Below, piece after piece: positions 1 to 8,463 of a stretch of DNA of 28,410 nucleotides. The notes beneath the pieces were generated by a model. It worked only from the letters and a program-made list of their open reading frames with translations. It was not told where the DNA came from and searched no databases. How positions within the stretch are numbered: the first letter of the stretch is position 1; every line of letters begins with the position of its first letter. Source of the DNA: CAINDZ01 sp041908585 (GTDB lineage Bacteria; Krumholzibacteriota; Krumholzibacteriia; LZORAL124-64-63); assembly GCA_041908585.1 (NCBI GenBank), contig JAYRFB010000262.1, positions 1-28,410 on the forward strand, read 5' to 3'. The position numbers were made by a program, and so were the translations under genes.

Positions 1-911
1 TCGGCGTCGGCAGTGAGCGTTTCGAGCTCGGCCCACGACGTCTCGGGGTCGACGAACTTCACCATCTCCACCTTGTGGAACTGGTGCACGCGCAGCAGGC
101 CGCGCGTGTCCTTGCCGGCGGCGCCGGCTTCCCGGCGGAAGCAGGGCGAGAAGGCGCAGTACTTCAACGGCAGCTGTGCGGCGTCGAGCGTCTCCTGCAT
201 GTGGACGTTCGTGACCGAGACCTCGGCAGTCGGTATCAGGTACAGGTTGTCCACCTGGCAGTGGTACATGTCCTCGGCCAGCTTGGGCAGCTGGCCCGTG
301 CCCTGCATCGCCTCCGGATTCACCAGGTAGGGGATGTTGAACTCGGTGTAGCCCTGCTCCAGGTGCACGTCCAGGAACCAGTTGATGAGCGCGCGCTCGA
401 GGCGCGCGCCCTGGCCGGAGAGGACCGTGAAGCCGCTGCCGCTCATGCGCCCCGCCCGCTCCGGGTGGAAGATGCCGAGCTCGGCCGCCAGGTCCCAGTG
501 CGGCAGCACCGCGTGCGGCGGCGGCACGACCTGCCCCCAGGTGCGCACGACGACGTTGCACTCCTCGCCGCCCTCGGGCACCGACTCGTGCGGGAGGTTG
601 GGGATGCGCAGGTAGAGCTGCTCGACCTCCGCCTCGAGTTCGACGGAAGCCTCCTTGAGTTGCCGCAGGCGGTCCGAGACGGCCTTCATCTCGGCGATGG
701 CGGCCGTCGCGTCGCCACCCGCCTTCTTGACGTCGCTGATGGCGCGGTTGGCGCGGTTCGCCTCGGCCTGCAGGGTCTCGACCTCCTGCAGCGCGGCGCG
801 GCGCGCGGCGTCCTTGGCGTAGTAGGCCTCGATGTCCACGGCCTCGCGCTTGAGCGCGACGGCGCGCACGACCTGGTCGCGGTTCTCGCGCAGGAACTTG
901 CGGTCGAGCAA
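1..911 (-). CDS. serS: Seryl-tRNA synthetase, N-terminal ~303 residues (partial)
   Basis: Charges tRNA-Ser with serine in the cytoplasm. The reading frame runs off the window start, so only about 303 of the family's usual ~420-430 residues are visible. The N-terminus reads MLDRKFLRENRDQVVRA, the typical SerRS start. It is followed by the long helical tRNA-binding arm (about residues 30-100, rich in A, E and R) and then the class II catalytic core, with GARLERALINWFLD and the motif-2 region FRREAGAAGKDTRGLLRVHQF. The start is a TTG at 911, chosen because translation from it gives the conserved N-terminus and no in-frame ATG precedes it. A purine-rich GAAAGG lies about 9 bases upstream. It diverges from pyrF across 245 bp. 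The identity is firm; the TTG start is likely. Confidence 0.95.
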   Translation of the reverse strand, partial: MLDRKFLRENRDQVVRAVALKREAVDIEAYYAKDAARRAALQEVETLQAEANRANRAISDVKKAGGDATAAIAEMKAVSDRLRQLKEASVELEAEVEQLYLRIPNLPHESVPEGGEECNVVVRTWGQVVPPPHAVLPHWDLAAELGIFHPERAGRMSGSGFTVLSGQGARLERALINWFLDVHLEQGYTEFNIPYLVNPEAMQGTGQLPKLAEDMYHCQVDNLYLIPTAEVSVTNVHMQETLDAAQLPLKYCAFSPCFRREAGAAGKDTRGLLRVHQFHKVEMVKFVDPETSWAELETLTADA

Positions 912-966
912 GGGAGGCACCTTTCGGGGGCTGCGGGCGGCGGCCTGATGCCGGCGCCCGGGAAGC

Positions 967-1033
967 CGGAACGCAGTGGCAAGAAACGCGCCCGCCGCAA
1001 CAGGTTCCGGCGGGAATTTGCTCTGGCGTTCCG
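967..1033 (-). promoter_or_regulatory. Nested inverted repeats in the serS leader
   Basis: The predicted serS leader holds a perfect 8-bp outer pairing (GCGTTCCG at 1026-1033 with CGGAACGC at 967-974) around a perfect 7-bp hairpin (CCCGCCG at 991-997 with CGGCGGG at 1008-1014, 10-nt loop). I see no T-box consensus, so it is not a recognisable T-box leader. GC-rich DNA forms such pairs by chance fairly often, so a regulatory role is only possible. Confidence 0.3.
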
Positions 1034-1051
1034 CGGCGGCGGCTGCTAAGA

Positions 1052-1081
1052 AGGTTAGTCACAGGATCAAGGCGGCGGCAA
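1052..1081 (-). promoter_or_regulatory. Possible promoter of serS
   Basis: On the minus strand TTGCCG (1081-1076) and TAACCT (1057-1052) are 18 bases apart and point at serS, leaving a leader of about 130 nt. The match to sigma70 consensus is only fair. A similar pair, TTGCCC and TAACGT, precedes icmF. This is inference from spacing and similarity. Confidence 0.3.
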
Positions 1082-1156
1082 GCCAATTCGCCGACCGCCT
1101 GTTGCCGCGTACCGCCCGTCGGGCCCCGCCCGAAGGGTCAGTCCACCGAGGCCGCG

Positions 1157-1906
1157 ATGCGCCGCGAGGAACTCATCGCCCGGTTGCGCTCGCTGCCCCC
1201 GCAGCGGCGCCTCATCACCGCGCTGGACCTGCCGGACGCGCCGTCGGCCCTGGCCCTGGCCGGGCGCCTGGGCCCCGGCGGGGGATTCGTGAAGGTCGGC
1301 CTGGAGCTGTTCTCGGCCGGCGGGCCCGACGTCGTCACGGCGCTGCGCGGGCTGGGGCGCGACGTCTTCCTGGACCTCAAGTACCACGACATCCCCAACA
1401 CCGTGGCGTCGGCGGCGCGCCAGGCCGCACGGCTGGGCGCCTCCCTCTGCACGATCCACGCGGGGAACGGACGCGCGGCGCTGACGGCAGCCGCCGAGGC
1501 CCTGGCCGCGGCGGAACCGGGGCCGGAGGGGCGCCGGCCGGCGCTCCTGGCGGTCACGGTGCTGACCAGCCTGTCGGCGCCCGAGTGCGAGGAGGTGGCT
1601 CCGGGCGGCGGCACGCTGCCGGAGCGCATCGCCCGGCTGGCCCGGCTGGCCTGGGACAGCGGCTGCGACGGCGTGGTCTGCTCCGCGGCGGACCTGCCGG
1701 AACTGCGGCGCGCGGTCGGGCCCGGACCGCTGGCGGTGACGCCGGGCAACCGCCCGGCAGACGGACCGGCCGGCCACCAGAAGCGCAACGCGACGCCGGC
1801 GCAGGCGGCCGCCGCCGGCGCCGACTTCCTGGTGATCGGGCGGCCGGTCACGCAGGCGCCCGACCCCGCGGCGGCGCTGGCGGCGATCGCGGCCCAGTTC
1901 GCCTGA
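1157..1906 (+). CDS. pyrF: Orotidine 5'-phosphate decarboxylase
   Basis: Catalyses the last step of UMP synthesis, decarboxylating OMP to UMP in the cytoplasm. The protein has 249 residues and a TIM-barrel pattern. LITALDLP forms the first strand, and DLKYHDIPNT carries the catalytic Asp-x-Lys-x-x-Asp charge network at about residues 75-80. GVVCSA and the C-terminal phosphate-binding part FLVIGRPVTQAPDP match the family. The sequence looks like the longer subgroup (as in mycobacteria and Myxococcus) with the DLKYHDIPNTV form. The ATG at 1157 has a modest GAGG five bases upstream. It sits 95 bp before pyrE on the same strand, so the two consecutive UMP-forming steps are probably co-transcribed. 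Confidence 0.95.
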   Translation: MRREELIARLRSLPPQRRLITALDLPDAPSALALAGRLGPGGGFVKVGLELFSAGGPDVVTALRGLGRDVFLDLKYHDIPNTVASAARQAARLGASLCTIHAGNGRAALTAAAEALAAAEPGPEGRRPALLAVTVLTSLSAPECEEVAPGGGTLPERIARLARLAWDSGCDGVVCSAADLPELRRAVGPGPLAVTPGNRPADGPAGHQKRNATPAQAAAAGADFLVIGRPVTQAPDPAAALAAIAAQFA

Positions 1907-2001
1907 GCCCGGCCTCCCGCGCCCCGGGCGCGGACGATTGCGGGGCGCCCGGACCCGGCGGGTCCCGGCGCGGTCCAGACCCGACACAGAAAGGCGATCC
2001 C

Positions 2002-2574
2002 GTGGACGAGAGCAGCCTGTTGTCCCTGATGGAGGAGCTCGGCGCGCTGCACCGGGGGCATTTCCAGCTCAGCAGCGGCCGGCACAGCCATACCTACTTC
2101 CAGTGCGCGCGCCTGCTGCAGTTCCCCGAGCTGGCGCGCGAGCTGGGTGCCGAGCTCGCGAAGCCGTTCGCCGCCGTGCCGCACGACGCGGTGGTCAGCC
2201 CCGCCCTCGGCGGCATCCTGATCGGCCATGAGGTGGCCCGCGCGGTCGGGCGGCGCTTCCTGTTCACCGAGCGCAAGGACGGCGTGATGGAGCTTCGCCG
2301 CGGCTTCGCGCTGGACCCGCGCGAGAAGGTGCTCATCGTCGAGGACGTGGTCACGCGCGGGACTAGCCTGCTGGAGGTCGCCCGGGTGGTGCAGGAGGCC
2401 GGCGGTGTCGTGGTCGGCCTGGCCTGCATCGTCGACCGCACCGGCGGCGATGTCGACCTGCCCCACCCGCTGCACGCGCTGGCGCGCGTCGCGGTGGAGA
2501 CGTGGGAACCCGCGGACTGCCCGCTGTGTCGCCAGGGCGCGCCCGTGACCAAGCCCGGCAGCCGCGGCAACTGA
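2002..2574 (+). CDS. pyrE: Orotate phosphoribosyltransferase
   Basis: Transfers the ribose phosphate of PRPP to orotate, giving OMP, the substrate of the preceding gene. It has 190 residues and a type I phosphoribosyltransferase fold. SSGRHSHTYFQC is the substrate-binding N-terminal part, SPALGGILIGHEVARAVG the core loop, FTERKDG carries a family Lys, and VLIVEDVVTRGTS (about residues 111-123) is the PRPP-binding motif. The C-terminus with CPLCRQGAPVTKPGSR resembles the Thermus-type subgroup. I start at the GTG at 2002 because it has AGAAAGG about 8 bases upstream and yields a normal family length. The frame stays open far upstream, but that part does not look like protein of this family. Confidence 0.93.
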   Translation: MDESSLLSLMEELGALHRGHFQLSSGRHSHTYFQCARLLQFPELARELGAELAKPFAAVPHDAVVSPALGGILIGHEVARAVGRRFLFTERKDGVMELRRGFALDPREKVLIVEDVVTRGTSLLEVARVVQEAGGVVVGLACIVDRTGGDVDLPHPLHALARVAVETWEPADCPLCRQGAPVTKPGSRGN

Positions 2575-2584
2575 GGCCGCAAGG

Positions 2585-4090
2585 TTGACCCGCGCCACGG
2601 CACCCGACCGGCGGCCCGGCGCGCTCGCGGGACGGGCCGGCCCGCTCGCGGGGCTGGCCGTGGCGCTGGCGCTGCTGGCGCTCTGGCCCCGCGTCCATGT
2701 GCCACGCGCGCCGCTGCCGACCGACGACCTCTACACGCACCTGTCGGTGGCGCGTCACCTGGCCCGCGGCGAGGGCTTCGCCTGCGACATCGCCTACCCG
2801 CTCTCCTTCGCCTGGCCCTTCGCGCGGAAGCTGCCACAACCGCTGGTGCACCGGCCGCCGGCCTGGCCCGTGGTGCTGGTCGTGCCCTATCTCGCGGCCG
2901 GTCGCGATGCGGCCGCCGCGCCGGCAGCGGTCCGCACGCTCCAGGTCGCCTGGCTGTCGCTGGCGGCCGGGATCGGGGTTGCGGCCTGGGTGCGCCGCGG
3001 GCGTCCCGGCGCGGCGGCAGCCTGGGTGGTGGCACTCGCGGCCTGCCCGCTGCTGCCGTACGCGGTGGACTGGGGACACACCGAGTTGCCGGCGGCGGCG
3101 CTGCTGCTGGCCTGCTGGCTGCGCCACCGCGAGGGCCGGCGCGCACCGGGACCGACGGACGGCATCGCCACGGCGGCGCTCGCCCTGTTGCGGCCGGAAC
3201 TGGCCTGGCTGCCGCTGGCCTGGTGGGCGTGGTTGCGGCAGCCGGGCGGGACGCGCGCGGGCCGGTCCGATGGCCGCGGGCTGCTGCTCGCGCTGGTCGT
3301 GGCCCTGGCTCTGGTCTGCCCGTGGCTGGTGCGCAATGCGCGGCTGGCCGGCAACCCGTTCTTCAGCGTGCAAGCCTCCGCGGAACTGGCCAAGGACACC
3401 CGCGCCTGGCCCGGCTACGACGTCTACCGGCAGCTGGAACCGCAGCCGCCGCTGCGCGCGCTGCGCGACTATCCCGAGGCATTGGCCAGGAAGACCGCGC
3501 GCGGACTGCGCTTCTACGCACGGGAGTTCCCGGCGCTGCTGCCCTGGTCGGTACCGCTGGCGCTGGCGGTCGGCGCCCTTGCGGGAGCGCGTGGCGCCGC
3601 GCCGCGGCTGCGCGCGCCGGCGCCGACGGCAATCGCCTCGATCGTCCTGCTGGCGGCACTCTATGCGCCACTGGACCACTCGCTGCGTCACCTGGTGTCC
3701 GTCGTGCCGATCCTGGCCTGGGAAGCCGCGCCGTGGCTGGGCGAGTGGCCCTGGTCGCTGCTGCCGGCGCGCCGCGCGCGCTGGCGCGCACGAGCCGGCG
3801 GCGCCGTTCTGGCGGCCGTGCTCGTGGCGGCGCCTCTGGCCGCCCTCACCTGGCGCGAGCCGACCGGCTGGGCGGGCACGGCCCGCGCCGCGGCGGCGCT
3901 GCTGCCGGCCCTGCCGGTCGAGGCCGCGCGCCTGCAGGCGCTGCCGGCGGGCGCGCCGGCGTTCACGGAGTCGGCCGCCGCCTCGTGGCTGGCCGACCGG
4001 CCGGCCGTGTGGTCGCCGCTGGACAGCGTCGTCGCCGGGCGTATCGCGGACTGGCTGGCGCCAGCGGTCCCGGGGCCGGGTGGATCATGA
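2585..4090 (+). CDS. GT-C fold membrane glycosyltransferase (PMT/ArnT-like), substrate unknown
   Basis: A 501-residue polytopic membrane protein, rich in Leu, Ala and Trp, with about ten hydrophobic segments. After the first membrane helix comes TDDLYTHLSVARHLARGEGF, where the Asp-Asp on the first outer loop matches the catalytic acidic site of polyprenyl-phosphate-sugar-dependent GT-C enzymes. HRPPAWPVVLVVPYL matches their proline-containing second segment. The family transfers a sugar from a lipid carrier to protein or lipid on the outer face of the inner membrane; donor and acceptor cannot be read from sequence. The TTG start has GAGG 8 bases upstream and lies 10 bp after pyrE. The stop overlaps the pgeF start (ATGA), so the genes are translationally coupled. 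It could also be an uncharacterised polytopic protein with the same fold. Confidence 0.65.
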   Translation: MTRATAPDRRPGALAGRAGPLAGLAVALALLALWPRVHVPRAPLPTDDLYTHLSVARHLARGEGFACDIAYPLSFAWPFARKLPQPLVHRPPAWPVVLVVPYLAAGRDAAAAPAAVRTLQVAWLSLAAGIGVAAWVRRGRPGAAAAWVVALAACPLLPYAVDWGHTELPAAALLLACWLRHREGRRAPGPTDGIATAALALLRPELAWLPLAWWAWLRQPGGTRAGRSDGRGLLLALVVALALVCPWLVRNARLAGNPFFSVQASAELAKDTRAWPGYDVYRQLEPQPPLRALRDYPEALARKTARGLRFYAREFPALLPWSVPLALAVGALAGARGAAPRLRAPAPTAIASIVLLAALYAPLDHSLRHLVSVVPILAWEAAPWLGEWPWSLLPARRARWRARAGGAVLAAVLVAAPLAALTWREPTGWAGTARAAAALLPALPVEAARLQALPAGAPAFTESAAASWLADRPAVWSPLDSVVAGRIADWLAPAVPGPGGS

Positions 4091-4845
4091 GCGGGCCCGC
4101 CTGGCTCCGGGGCGACGACCGGCTGGCAGGGGCCGGCTGGCGTCACGGCTGGACGACAGCCGCGGGACCCGACTTCCGCGGCTCGCCGTCGGACCCGGCG
4201 ATGGCTGCAGCCATGGAACGGCTGTGTCGCGGAGCGGGGCTGGACGCCGCCGCCTGGGTCCACCAGGTCCACGGCGGGACCGTGCTGCGCGCGGGCGCGC
4301 CGGGCCTGGCGGGCCCGGCAGACGCGCTCTGGACGACGGAGCCGCGCCTGGCGGTCGTCGGCCGCGGCGCCGACTGCCCGCTGGTGCTGGTCGGCGGCCG
4401 TTGCGACGACGGCGGCGCGGTGTGGGGCTTCGCGCACGCCTCGTGGCGCTCGACGGTCGCCGGCATCACGCCCGCGCTCGTGGCGGCGATGGCGGGCGCG
4501 GGGCTGCGCTTGGCGACGGCGCGCGCGCTCATCTGCCCCTCGGCGGGGCCCTGCTGCTACGAGGTCGGCAACGAGGTGCGCGAAGCCATGTGCGCAGCGC
4601 GCGGCGGGCGCGCCGCGGCGTGGTTCGCACCACACCGCGCCGGGGATCGGGCGGGTCCGGCGAAGTGGCGCCTGGACCTGTGGGCGGCGAACGAGGCCGA
4701 GCTGACCGCGGCGGGCGTGCCGGCGGCGGCCATCGGCAACCTTCGGCATTGCACGATCTGCGGGGGTCCCCTCTACCCCAGCCACCGCCGCGACGGCGAC
4801 GACGCCGGGCGCCTGGCTGCCTTCATCGCCGGGCCGGCCGGCTGA
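4087..4845 (+). CDS. pgeF: Peptidoglycan editing factor / polyphenol oxidase family (YfiH-like)
   Basis: A 252-residue member of the YfiH/PgeF/LACC1 family. In E. coli the family removes L-serine wrongly added to UDP-MurNAc in place of L-alanine; relatives also show purine nucleoside and phenol oxidase activities. The three metal ligands are all present: His62 in VHQVHGG, Cys97 in GADCPLVL and His117 in FAHASWRST. The last motif is usually HAGWRG, so two glycines have become serine here. PSAGPCCYEVG, DLWAAN and the C-terminal CTICGGPLYPSHRRDG are further family marks. The ATG overlaps the stop of the upstream membrane-protein gene by four bases. It is the last gene of the plus-strand run and faces icmF head-on 52 bp away. 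Confidence 0.9.
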   Translation: MSGPAWLRGDDRLAGAGWRHGWTTAAGPDFRGSPSDPAMAAAMERLCRGAGLDAAAWVHQVHGGTVLRAGAPGLAGPADALWTTEPRLAVVGRGADCPLVLVGGRCDDGGAVWGFAHASWRSTVAGITPALVAAMAGAGLRLATARALICPSAGPCCYEVGNEVREAMCAARGGRAAAWFAPHRAGDRAGPAKWRLDLWAANEAELTAAGVPAAAIGNLRHCTICGGPLYPSHRRDGDDAGRLAAFIAGPAG

Positions 4846-4897
4846 GGCGCGCCGCCCCCGATGGCGGGGCGTTCGCCCTCCGCCGCGACCGCGCGCC
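4846..4897. terminator. Possible shared terminator between convergent pgeF and icmF
   Basis: The 52 bp between two convergent stop codons begin with GGCGCGC (4846-4852) and end with its exact complement GCGCGCC (4891-4897), with a small GCCCC/GGGGC hairpin (4854-4870) inside. There is no T run on either strand. In DNA this GC-rich, chance pairing cannot be excluded. Confidence 0.25.
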
Positions 4898-7800
4898 CTA
4901 CATCGACCGCCGGTACTGGCCGCCCACCTGGTAGAGCGCTGCCGAGATCTGGCCCAGCGAACAGCACTTCGCCGCTTCGAGCATCGCCGCGAAGGTGTTG
5001 CCCCCGCCCGTGGCCGCGCGCTGCAGCTCGGCCAGTCGCGCGGGCGCCACGGCGGCATGCCGCGCCTGGAAGCCGGCCAGCGAGGAGATGGCGAACTCCT
5101 TTTCCGCCTCCGTCGAGCGGATCACCTCACGCGGCACGATCGTCGGCGAGCCGGCCGGGTCCAGGTAGGTGTTGACGCCCACGATAGGCAGCTCGCCGCT
5201 GTGCTTGAGCGACTCGTAGTGCAGCGACTCCTCCTGGATCTTCGTGCGCTGGTACATGCGCTCCATGGCGCCCAGCACGCCGCCGCGCTCGCTGAGGGCG
5301 TTGAACTCGGCCAGCACGGCCTGCTCCACCAGGTCGGTCAGCTCGTCGATGACGAACGAGCCCTGCAGCGGGTTCTCGTTGCGGGCCAGGCCCAGCTCGC
5401 GGTTGATGATCAGCTGGATGGCCATCGCGCGCCGCACGGACTCCTCGGTCGGAGTCGTGATCGCCTCGTCGTAGGCGTTCGTGTGCAGCGAATTGCAGTT
5501 GTCGTAGATCGCGTAGAGCGCCTGCAGCGTGGTACGGATATCGTTGAAGGCGATCTCCTGCGCATGCAGCGAGCGACCCGACGTCTGGATGTGGTACTTG
5601 AGCATCTGGCTGCGCTCGTTGCCGCCGTAGCGGTGGCGGATCGCGCGGGCCCACAGGCGGCGTGCAACTCGCCCGAGCACGGAGTACTCCGGATCCATGC
5701 CGTTGCTGAAGAAGAACGAGAGGTTCGGCGCGAAGCTGTCGATCGGCATGCCGCGCGACAGGTAGTACTCGACGTAGGTGAATCCGTTCGCCAGCGTCAG
5801 GGCCAGCTGTGTGATCGGGTTGGCGCCGGCCTCGGCGATGTGGTAGCCGCTGATCGAAACCGAGTAGAAGTTGCGCACGCGGTGGTCGATGAAATACTGC
5901 TGGATGTCGCCCATCAGCCGCAGCGCGAATTCCGTCGAGAAGATGCAGGTGTTCTGGGCCTGGTCCTCCTTGAGGATGTCGGCCTGCACGGTGCCGCGGA
6001 CGGCGGCCAGCGTCTCCGCCCTGATGCGCTCGTAGGTCTCGCGCGGCAGCACCTGGTCGCCGCTGGCCCCCAGCAGCATGAGGCCCAGCCCGTCGTTGCC
6101 CTCGGGCAGCGCCCCCTCGTAGGCGGGCCGGGCCCAGCCGGCGTCGCGCGACAGCTGCGCCAGCTTCGCCTCGACCTGCGTCGTGAGACCCTCGGCCCGG
6201 ATGTGCTTCTCGCAGCCCTGGTCGATCGCCGCGTTGAGGAAGAAGGCCAGCATCATCGGCGCCGGCCCGTTGATGGTCATCGAGACCGAGGTCTTGGGGT
6301 CGGCCAGGTCGAAGCCGGAGTAGAGCTTCTTGGCGTCGTCGACGGTTGCCACCGAGACGCCGCTGTTGCCGACCTTGCCGTAGATGTCGGGGCGTCGCGC
6401 CGGGTCCTCGCCGTAGAGCGTGACCGAGTCGAAAGCCGTCGACAGCCGCACCGCTGGCATGCCCAGCGAGACGAAGTGGAAGCGGCGGTTGGTGCGCTCG
6501 GGGCCGCCCTCGCCGGCGAACATGCGCGTGGGATCCTCGCCCTCGCGCTTGAGCGGGAAGACGCCGGCCGCGTACGGGTAGCTGCCGGGCACGTTCTCGG
6601 TCAGCTGCCAGCGCAGGATGTCGCCCCAGTCCCGCCAGCGGGGCAGGCAGACGCGCGGGATGCGCGTGCCGCTCAGCGAGCGTGACTGCAGCGGCTGTGC
6701 GATCTCGCGGCCGCGCACCTCGTACCTGAACTCGTCGGCGGCGTAGCGCGCCACCAGCGCCGGCCACTCCTCGAGGAGGCGTCGCGACTCGGGCGCCAGC
6801 ATGGCCCGCAGCGCCTCGTACTGCGCCGCCAGCTCGCGCGCGGCCGGCGTGTCGCCGGGGGCGGGCGCGACCGCCGGCAGCACGTCGCCGGGCCCGGCGA
6901 CCGCACCGCGCAGCTCCGCCAGCGCGCCGTGCAGGCGATAGAGCCGGCTGGCCAGCGCGCACTGCCCCTCCACGCGCACCTCCTCGGCGCGGCTCTGCTC
7001 GACGATCTCCGCCAGGTAGCGCACCCGCCCGGGCGGGATCACCGGGTGGGGCTGGTCGTCGCCGGCCCCGGCGGTCGTCGTCCCGGCGCGGCCGGCCAGC
7101 GCGTCCAGCCGCGCCGCCAGCGCGGCGTACAGGCGGTTGACGCCGCCGTCGTTGAACTGCGAGGCCACCGTCGCGAAGACGGGCAATTCCTCGTCGGGCC
7201 CCTCGAAGCGGTTCCGGTTGCGCCGGAACTGGCGCCGGACGTCGCGCAGGGCGTCCAGGCTGCCGCGATGGTCGAACTTGTTGATCGCGATGACGTCGGC
7301 ATAGTCGAGCATGTCGATCTTCTCGAGCTGCGATGCCGCGCCGTACTCCGCCGTCATGACGTACAGCGAGAGGTCGGCGTGGTCGACGATCTCGGTATCG
7401 CTCTGCCCGATGCCGCTGGTCTCGACGATCACCAGGTCGAAGGCCGCCGCGCGGCAGATGTCGATGGCGTGGCGCACGTAGCGCGAGAGCGCGAGGTTCG
7501 ATTGCCGCGTGGCCAGCGAGCGCATGTAGACCCGCGGGTTGTCGATCGCGTTCATGCGGATGCGGTCGCCAAGCAGCGCGCCGCCGCTGCGCCGCCGCGA
7601 GGGATCGACCGAGACGATGGCCACCGTCGCCTCCGGGCGCTCGAGCAGCCAGCGGCGCACCAGCTCGTCGACCAGCGACGACTTGCCCGCGCCGCCGGTG
7701 CCCGTCACGCCCAGGACGGGAGGCGGCGTCCCCGCCGCGGCCGCGCGCACCGCCGCCAGCAGGTCCTCGCCGTGGTCGGGGTGGTTCTCGGCCAGCGAGA

Positions 7801-8341
7801 CCAGGCGCGACAACGCGCGCGGGTCGCGCCGCGACAGGCCCTCCAGCAGCGGCGCCAGGGAGGCCGGCGCCGGCGCCTCGCCGACCGGGAAGTCGCACGC
7901 GCGCATGACCTCGTTGATCATGCCCTGCAGCCCCATGGCGCGCCCGTCGTCGGGCGAGAAGACGCGCGCGATCCCGTAGGCGTGCAGCTCCTCGATCTCC
8001 GCCGGCAGGATGGTACCGCCGCCGCCGGCGAAGATGAGGATCCGGCGGCCGGAAGCCGCCACCAGGTCGTGCATGTACTTGAGGAACTCCAGGTGTCCGC
8101 CCTGGTAGCTGGTCACGGCGATGCCCTGGGCATCCTCCTGCACCGCGCAGTCGACGATCTCGCGCACCGAGCGGTTGTGCCCGAGATGGATGACCTCGGC
8201 GCCGGTCGCCTGCAGCAGGCGGCGCATGATATTGATGGCCGCGTCGTGCCCGTCGAACAGCGAGGCGGCCGTGACGATGCGGACGTGGTGGGCCGGCCGG
8301 TAGGGCTCCGGGGCGGCAGCGGCGAGCGACGACGAGGACAT
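4898..8341 (-). CDS. icmF: Fused isobutyryl-CoA mutase with G-protein chaperone (IcmF)
   Basis: An adenosylcobalamin enzyme that interconverts isobutyryl-CoA and n-butyryl-CoA (some members also isovaleryl/pivalyl-CoA), fused to its own GTPase that loads and protects the cofactor. At 1,147 residues it is slightly longer than the usual ~1,090-1,120. Domain order: B12-binding (about 20-150) with Asp30-x-His32 of SLFDGHDAA; MeaI-type GTPase (about 210-420) with Walker A GVTGTGGAGKSS (Lys220) and NKFD; mutase barrel (about 540-1147) ending QVGGQYRR. Phe595 in GVFPLKREGEDPTRMF and Gln796 in KEDQAQNTCIF replace the Tyr and Arg that define methylmalonyl-CoA mutase, which favours the IcmF assignment. 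Two ATGs (8344, 8341) follow GGAAGG; I take the second for spacing. A TTG 45 bases further upstream is less likely. Confidence 0.95.
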   Translation of the reverse strand: MSSSSLAAAAPEPYRPAHHVRIVTAASLFDGHDAAINIMRRLLQATGAEVIHLGHNRSVREIVDCAVQEDAQGIAVTSYQGGHLEFLKYMHDLVAASGRRILIFAGGGGTILPAEIEELHAYGIARVFSPDDGRAMGLQGMINEVMRACDFPVGEAPAPASLAPLLEGLSRRDPRALSRLVSLAENHPDHGEDLLAAVRAAAAGTPPPVLGVTGTGGAGKSSLVDELVRRWLLERPEATVAIVSVDPSRRRSGGALLGDRIRMNAIDNPRVYMRSLATRQSNLALSRYVRHAIDICRAAAFDLVIVETSGIGQSDTEIVDHADLSLYVMTAEYGAASQLEKIDMLDYADVIAINKFDHRGSLDALRDVRRQFRRNRNRFEGPDEELPVFATVASQFNDGGVNRLYAALAARLDALAGRAGTTTAGAGDDQPHPVIPPGRVRYLAEIVEQSRAEEVRVEGQCALASRLYRLHGALAELRGAVAGPGDVLPAVAPAPGDTPAARELAAQYEALRAMLAPESRRLLEEWPALVARYAADEFRYEVRGREIAQPLQSRSLSGTRIPRVCLPRWRDWGDILRWQLTENVPGSYPYAAGVFPLKREGEDPTRMFAGEGGPERTNRRFHFVSLGMPAVRLSTAFDSVTLYGEDPARRPDIYGKVGNSGVSVATVDDAKKLYSGFDLADPKTSVSMTINGPAPMMLAFFLNAAIDQGCEKHIRAEGLTTQVEAKLAQLSRDAGWARPAYEGALPEGNDGLGLMLLGASGDQVLPRETYERIRAETLAAVRGTVQADILKEDQAQNTCIFSTEFALRLMGDIQQYFIDHRVRNFYSVSISGYHIAEAGANPITQLALTLANGFTYVEYYLSRGMPIDSFAPNLSFFFSNGMDPEYSVLGRVARRLWARAIRHRYGGNERSQMLKYHIQTSGRSLHAQEIAFNDIRTTLQALYAIYDNCNSLHTNAYDEAITTPTEESVRRAMAIQLIINRELGLARNENPLQGSFVIDELTDLVEQAVLAEFNALSERGGVLGAMERMYQRTKIQEESLHYESLKHSGELPIVGVNTYLDPAGSPTIVPREVIRSTEAEKEFAISSLAGFQARHAAVAPARLAELQRAATGGGNTFAAMLEAAKCCSLGQISAALYQVGGQYRRSM

Positions 8342-8393
8342 CATGGCCTTCCGGGACGGGTCGGTAACGGGCGATGCGGCACGCGGCAACCGC

Positions 8394-8424
8394 GTCCGGC
8401 GCGCGCTGCGGGCCGGCGCCGGAC
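8394..8424 (-). terminator. Hairpin between the Wzi-like gene and icmF
   Basis: GTCCGGCGC (8394-8402) and its exact complement GCGCCGGAC (8416-8424) form a 9-bp stem with a 13-nt loop, 40 bp after the stop of the Wzi-like gene. No T run follows on the minus strand. It overlaps the possible icmF -10 site, so it is either a terminator of the upstream gene or part of icmF control. Confidence 0.3.
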
Positions 8425-8451
8425 GTTAGCACAGGCCCGCCAGGCGGGCAA
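8423..8451 (-). promoter_or_regulatory. Possible promoter of icmF
   Basis: On the minus strand TTGCCC (8451-8446) and TAACGT (8428-8423) are spaced by 17 bases, pointing at icmF. The short palindromic stretch GCCCGCC-A-GGCGGGC (8435-8449) covers the -35 edge and spacer and could be an operator. The elements match consensus only partly. Confidence 0.3.
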
Positions 8452-8463
8452 TCCGGGCTGCTT

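Noticed and set aside
912..1051. T-box riboswitch in front of serS
   Set aside because: No T-box consensus or UGG antiterminator bulge sequence is visible, and T-boxes are mainly Gram-positive.
1938..2231. A 97-codon plus-strand frame between pyrF and pyrE
   Set aside because: It overlaps the start of pyrE in another frame and reads as Arg/Ala-rich noise.
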